A DNA stretch of 64,000 nucleotides from Taxillus chinensis (lineage: Eukaryota > Streptophyta > Magnoliopsida > Santalales > Loranthaceae). The stretch is from contig CM042091.1 in the NCBI GenBank assembly GCA_023512835.1, positions 41,120,107-41,184,106 on the forward strand, written 5' to 3'. The notes beneath the pieces are model-generated. The model made no database searches. It had not been told where the DNA came from and was given only the letters and a program-made list of their open reading frames with translations. Position 1 is the stretch's first letter. Each line of letters opens with the position of its first letter. The position numbers were made by a program, and so were the translations under genes. Of this stretch, positions 59,096 to 64,000 are shown piece by piece.

Positions 59096-60238
59096 ATGCC
59101 GCCGAGGAGAGTGACACGTGCGTTCGGGGCAGTGGCTAATGAGTCATCTGCCCATGAGGGTCCAAGTGCGGGACCGTCCATTGGAGGGCATGCGTTGTTG
59201 CTGGCACAGCTACGAGAAGGCATCCGGCTGGAGGTACGAGAGCTACGAGAGGGACTCCGGCAGGACGTTCGGGAGGAGGTGCGCCGTGAGATGGCAAGAC
59301 AACCGGTGGTGCCACCACCACCACCACCAGTAGGAGAGCTGCCTCGTGAGCGTGAGAGTTCGCTGGGTGGTGTACCAACTCGTGCGAGAGGATGACGTGG
59401 TGACACGGTTCCGAAAGGAACAACCTCCGCGATTTAAGGGGGAAGGAGATCCCGTGGTAGGCGAGCGGTGGTTGAGGCAGATCGAGCATGTGTTCTCCTT
59501 TCTCCTGCCCGGGAAGAGGATAAGGTGCGACCGGCACCGGGCACTGGAGGGGGATGCTTTGGAGTGGTGGACGAGTGTCGCGGGGAGCCGTGCGGTGCAA
59601 CTCATGCTTTGGGAGGAGTTCTTGCAACTCTTCCATGATGAGTTCTTCCGGAATCGGTGAGATGGCGAAGAGGGAAGAATTCGGCGGCTTGAAGCAAGGA
59701 TCCAGGACGGTACCTGAGTATGAGCGGGAGTTCCTGGAGCTTGAGTAGGTTTGCTCCTGAGATCGTGGCAAGGGAGGACCTGAAGGCCCACAAGTTCACT
59801 TTGGGCCTTAGGCCAGCCCTTAGGCAGAGGGTGGCAATTCTACGCTTGAGGACCTATGCCGAGGCCGTGGAGACGGCCCGTATAGCCGAGAGAGAGCCGG
59901 ATGATGGGAGGCAGGCCCATCGGGGTCGCCAATTGCAGAGTAGGCCCGATCGAGATGCAGGGTCCAAGAGGCTCAAGACGGAGGAGAGGGATAGCAGTTC
60001 TTTTCGCGATCGGGGTCGGACATCCGTGAACCCCGGGAGGTTCACCTTTGGCGGCGGAAGACAGGGTGGTCCATCCGGGAGTCTACCTAGCATTGTCATC
60101 GCTTGTGGAGAGCAGGGTCACTTCAAAGGGGAGTGCCCCAAGAAGGACGGCGATGCAACAACCGTGGACGAGAGGGCCATTTGCGCCGGGTTTGCAGGAG
60201 TGGCAACAGGGGAGCGAGGGGCATGGCATCCAGCGTGA
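59096..60238 (+). pseudogene. Chromovirus gag, frameshifted
   Basis: ATG at 59096 opens MPPRRVTRAFGAVANES, then a charged helical part (LREGIRLEVRELREGL) and a Pro run. The frame is lost near 59390. The Retrotrans_gag core continues in another frame (RFRKEQPPRFKGEGDP, ALEGDALEWW, FLQLFHDEFF), shifts again near 59655 (SRTVPEYEREFLEL) and again near 59745 (FAPEIVAREDLKAHKFTLGL...). The zinc knuckle near 60105 reads VIACGEQGHFKGECP: the first Cys of C-x2-C-x4-H-x4-C is Val. At least three frameshifts mean no functional Gag. Confidence 0.85.
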
Positions 60239-60479
60239 GGAGTGATGCTAGCTTCGTGCACCAGCCGAGAGACCAGCTCGTCGGTGGCAAGCCGCCAGGC
60301 AGATCCGGTCGGACCCGACCCCAGGGGAGGCCGGAGCAAAGACGAGACCGAGGCTGGAGGCAACCTTAGCGGGAAGCGTCCGGTGAGTGAGCCGACCGGT
60401 GGCACGGGCCAAGGAAGGGTGTTTGCGCCGGAGGCGACGTACCAGGAGGAGGCCGAGCTACCACCCCCACCAACCGAGG

Positions 60480-60870
60480 GTGGAGCAGGACCATCGGTGG
60501 TTAGAGGTACCCTCTTGATTTCCCACACGTTAGCTTCGTTCTTTTTGATACGGGTGCATCGTGTTCCTTCGCCGCCGAGCTTCTTATTGATGGCTTGGGG
60601 TTAGCTTGTGTGGAGGCCGCGAGGCCCCTAGTTGTGGAGTCTCCTGGTGGGAGGCATGATTGAGGTACGGCGTGTGTGCCGTGGATCGTGTGTTAACCCT
60701 AGGAGAGGTGGAGCGAGTTTTGACTTGCATGTAATGCCTTTGAGGACGTTTGACCCGATCTTGGGTATGGATTGGCTTATGGCTTTCCAAGCCAAGATAG
60801 ACTATTACCAGCGGCGTGTATCCTTCGTGACACCTGGGGACCTCTTGCACCCTGCAGGGGGAGTGGGACC
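60480..60870 (+). pseudogene. Chromovirus aspartic protease region
   Basis: Frame one gives VVRGTLLISHTLAS; a shift near 60540 leads to LFDTGASCSFAAELLIDGLG with the DTG(A/S) active site. A second change near 60660 precedes FDPILGMDWLM (60632-60874), the usual ILGMDWL after the protease. A Gly/Arg/Pro-rich linker with no domain occupies 60239-60480. Confidence 0.75.
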
Positions 60871-60959
60871 GTGAGGCGAGTCGGGCCGGGCCGGTGTTGG
60901 ACCGGTGGGGTGCCATTACCCACAGGTTGGCGCCCCGACCTTTGCCGAGGTGGGTAAGG

Positions 60960-62470
60960 TGGAAAAGAGGGTGTAGCCCATTGTTGTGGATCAATTTCAG
61001 GATGTTTTTCCTGAAGAGTTGAGGAGTTTGCCACCTAAGAGGAGTGTGGAGTTCACCATTGAGTTGGTGCCGGGGACGGGTCCGATTTCCCAAGTAGCGT
61101 ATCGTATGGGGCCAGCCGAGCCGAGGGAGCCGCAGAGGCAAATCGAGGAGTTGGTGGGCCAAGGGTATATCGGACCGAGTACCTCACCTTGGAGTGCTCC
61201 GGTGCTCTTTGCTAAGAAGGCGATGGCACACTTCGTCTCTGCATCGACTACGGAAGTCGAATTCGGTGGTCGTGAAGAATAAGTACCCATTGCCTCGGAT
61301 AGATGACCTGTTTGACCAATTGAGTGGGGCCCGGTGGTTTTCCAAAATAGATTTACGGTCAGGGTATCACCGGCTCGGGGTTAGGGAGGAGGACATCCCT
61401 AAGACGGCTTTCGATGCGGTATGGGCATTATGAGTGGGTCGTGATGCCTTTCGAGCTCACTAATGCGCCAGCGGTGTTCATGCATTTGATGAACCAAGTC
61501 TTTGCCCCATACTTAGACTCGTTCGTGGTGGTGTTTATCAACGATATCTTGGTGTATTCCAAGACCGAGAAGGAGCATGTGGAGCACTTGGCAACAGTGT
61601 TGCAAACCTTGAGGGACCAGCAGCTGTTTGCTAAGTTTAGCAAGTGTGAGTTTTGGTTGCAGGAGGTTCACTTTCTTGGCCATGTGGTGTCAGCTGAGGG
61701 AGTTAGGGTGGACCCAGCCAAGATTGAGGCCGTGGCATCGTGGGCGAGGCCAACCAACGTTTTTGAGATCCGTAGTTTTCTTGGCTTGGCGGGGTATTAT
61801 CGTCATTTTGTCGAGGGGTTCTCCCGTTTGGCAGCTCCTATGACAGCGTTGACTCGGAAGGGCGTGAAGTTTGATTGGACTGACAAGTGTCAGCAGGCGT
61901 TTGAGACTCTCAAAACCCATTTGACCACTGCACCGGTGTTGAGGTTACCTTGGGAGGATATTCCATATGAGGTATACTGTGATGCGTCCAGGGTTGGTTG
62001 GGGTGTGTGCTTATGCAGGAGCACAGTGTGGTGGCTTATGGGTCAAGGCAGCTGAAGCCTCATGAGCAGAATTATCCTACTCATGACCTTGAGTTAGCGG
62101 CTGTCATCTTCGCCCTGAAGAGTTGGCAGCATTACCTCTTGGGCGAGAAGTTTGTGGTGTTCTCAGATCACAAGAGCCTTCAGTACATCTTTACTCAGAA
62201 GGACTTGAATTTGAGGCAAAGGAGATGGGTGGAGTATTTGCGGACCTTTGACTTTACTCTTGCCTATACCCTGGGCAAGGGTAATGTTGTGGCCGACGCG
62301 TTGAGCGGAAAAGGGAAAGCCGAGGTGGCCGTGAGAGAGTGGAAGGCGATGGAGCGGTTGGCAATGTTGCGGCTGCGGCCCGTTGTTCGTGATAGTGGGA
62401 CAGTCCTAAGTCCTTTGGTGATTGTGCCTGAGTTGTACCAGCGCGTCCGGGAGGAACAGGTTGGGTGACA
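60960..62470 (+). pseudogene. Chromovirus RT and RNase H
   Basis: RT starts FQDVFPEELRSLPPKRSVEF (60986). A frameshift in 61215-61260 garbles the KKxDGxxRxCIDYR motif. [20 protein letters not shown] and KIDLRSGYH follow at 61194-61433, with another shift near 61425. The 61414-62055 frame has [15 protein letters not shown] and FINDILVYS: the family has FIDDILVYS, so one of the two metal-binding Asp is Asn. RNase H begins YCDAS near 61976, shifts near 62010, and continues [18 protein letters not shown] and [11 protein letters not shown] to 62468. The enzyme is inactive by frame loss and by the Asp change. Confidence 0.88.
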
Positions 62471-62539
62471 TTGAGTGTGAGGTTCTCCGTGCCCGTATTG
62501 AGGCCGGGGAGCTATCCGAGGACCGGACGAGAGGGTCCC

Positions 62540-63872
62540 GAGCATGAGTTGTCATTTCAGGGGCGGTTGGTAGTGGCTTCTTCCCTCGGGGATGAGGTGA
62601 TGAGGGAGTTTCACCAATCTAGAGTTCTTGTCCATCCAGGGGGGTACGAAGATGTACCATGCGCTTCGGGCACATTTTTGGTGGCCTGGGATGAACCGCG
62701 ATGTAGCTGCCTTTGTTTCGCGGTGCCTCACGTGTCAGCAGGTGAAGGCTGAGCATCAGCGGCCGGCGGGCATGTTACAGCCATTGCCCATAGCGGAGTG
62801 GAAGTGGGACCACATAGCGATGGATTTTGTGACTGGTCTTCCACCCACCACGGGGAGGAAATATATGATTTGGGTGATTGTAGATCGACTCACCAAGTCG
62901 ACCCATTTCCTGGTTGTTCGCGAGCGGGACTCTATTGGGACCTTGAGTCAGCTGTACATGAACGAGATTGTGAGACTGCATGGGGTACCATCATCGGTTG
63001 TCTCTGACCGGGATTCGAGGTTCACTTCCCGTTTTTGGGCAGGTTTGCAGGAGGCTATGGGGACCAAGCTTCACTTGAGTACAGTCTTTCACCCTGAGAC
63101 TGACGGCCAGACAGAGAGGACGAATCAGACGTTGGAGGACATGTTACGGGCCTGTGTGTTAAATTTTGGGGGTTCGTGGGCAACTCACCTTCCTTTGGTG
63201 GAGTTTGCCTACAATAACAGTTATCAGGCATCCATTGGGATGGCTCCTTTTGAGGCGTTGTATGGGCGGCCGTGTCGATCACCTTTGTGTTGGACCGAGG
63301 TGGGGGAGACAGCTCTCTTGGGACCGCAGTTGGTTCAAGAGGCTATCGAGAAGGTTAAGTTGATTCGTCAGCGTTTGTTATCAGCTCAAAGTCGACAGAA
63401 AGCTTATGCGGATCAGCGGCGGCGACCTTTGGAGTTTTCTGTTGGTGATCATGTGTTTCTTCGTGTTTCCCCACGTCGTGGACATCGACGGTTTGGGCGA
63501 GGTTCCAAGCTATCTCCGTGGTTTATTGGTCCTTTTGAGATTCTGGATCGTGTGGGGCCTGTAGCCTACCGGTTAGCGTTACCACCGCGGCTGAGTCGAG
63601 TGCACAACGTGTTTCACGTGTCCCAGTTGAGGAAGTATCACCCTGACCCCACTCATGTGCTCGATTGGGGGACATTGGACATTGAGGATGACATGTCCGT
63701 TGTTGAGGCCCCTATCCGTATCCTAGATCGGCGAGAGAAGCTTTTGCGTGGTTGTGCTATTCCTTTGGTTCGCGTGCTGTGGCAGCACCGTGGCAGTGAG
63801 GAGGAGACATGGGAACGTGAGTCCGTGATGCGTGAGCAACACCCAAACTTGTTCGAGGACGAACAATCTTAA
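62540..63872 (+). pseudogene. Chromovirus integrase with chromodomain-like tail
   Basis: The zinc part is split by a frameshift near 62640 (FHQSRVLVHPG, then TKMYHALRAHFWWPGM and CLTCQQVK). From 62628 a 414-residue frame is open: D66 (HIAMDFVTG), D127 (VVSDRDSRF) and E163 (DGQTERTNQ) make the DDE triad with 35 residues between D127 and E163. The GPF-type C-terminal domain (LSPWFIGPFEIL, VHNVFHVSQLRKY) follows. The last ~30 residues, VLWQHRGSEEETWERESVMR, are the chromodomain half seen in Tekay/Del elements, thought to steer insertion to heterochromatin. The integrase core itself looks undamaged. It ends with TAA at 63870-63872. Confidence 0.9.
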
Positions 63873-64000
63873 GCGTGGGAGGTGGCTATTGGCCAAGGGA
63901 TAGTGATGTGTTTTCTTGTATTAGTTGTGTACGATTTGGTGTATTTGTATTGTCTTTTAACGACATGTGTTCTTATTTGTGATGTGCTTTGAGATGTGTA

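Larger units (their letters stand above)
57010..64000 (+). mobile_element. Tekay/Del-type chromovirus (Ty3/gypsy), 3' end beyond window
   Basis: A 5' LTR (57010-58686), initiator tRNA-Met primer site, gag, protease, RT, RNase H, integrase and chromodomain follow in that order on the plus strand. The reading frame is broken in gag, at the protease, in RT and before the integrase. Pol ends at 63872, and 63873-64000 is untranslated sequence leading to the 3' LTR, which is not in the window. Left flank ctctt (57005-57009) is the predicted target duplication. Confidence 0.88.

Noticed and set aside
59136..59791. Two minus-strand frames of 182-211 residues over gag
   Set aside because: Shadows of GC-rich gag on the opposite strand; no domain.

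Overview
The window is nuclear DNA of a flowering plant, probably a dicot with a large, repeat-rich genome. It has spliced exons with plant-like borders, Ty1/copia and Ty3/gypsy LTR retrotransposons primed by initiator tRNA-Met, L1-type LINEs and hAT-type MITEs. I cannot name the species. All calls were made by eye; no database search was run.

Positions 1 to about 18,750 hold the only host gene I can support: the 5' part of a tRNA pseudouridine synthase PUS10 gene on the minus strand. Five exons (18627-18749, 17473-17864, 7983-8103, 7481-7598, 1620-1774) join in frame into 303 residues of the N-terminal THUMP/zinc region. The catalytic part lies off the left edge. Introns 2 (9.4 kb) and 4 (5.7 kb) are swollen by copia, LINE, LTR and hAT insertions. 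Intron 4 appears to use a GC donor.

Positions about 20,330-36,570 hold an old copia element whose gag was split by a 15.7 kb SIRE/Maximus-like copia element on the minus strand (20824-36492, target duplication gtaaa). The large element has two ~1.47 kb LTRs, a tRNA-iMet primer site, gag with two zinc knuckles, pol in protease-integrase-RT-RNase H order, extra polypurine runs, and a third coding region after pol. The third region ends in a Ulp1/C48-like cysteine protease domain whose His, Asp, Gln and Cys can all be placed. A gypsy-type solo LTR (23487-25897, duplication ggacg) has inserted into it.

Positions about 36,570-57,009 are a pile of LTRs with almost no coding sequence. LTR 42411-48700 contains LTR 43216-47556 (duplication ggtaa), which contains LTR 44857-46864 (duplication taatg). 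LTR 54641-56391 (duplication caact) sits inside a copia-type LTR. Many of these LTRs carry short tandem arrays, including a TTCGA-based one and a 60/81-bp one.

Positions 57,010-64,000 hold the 5' LTR, primer site and gag-pol of a Tekay/Del-type chromovirus on the plus strand. It is disabled by several frameshifts and by loss of one RT catalytic Asp. Its 3' LTR lies beyond the window.
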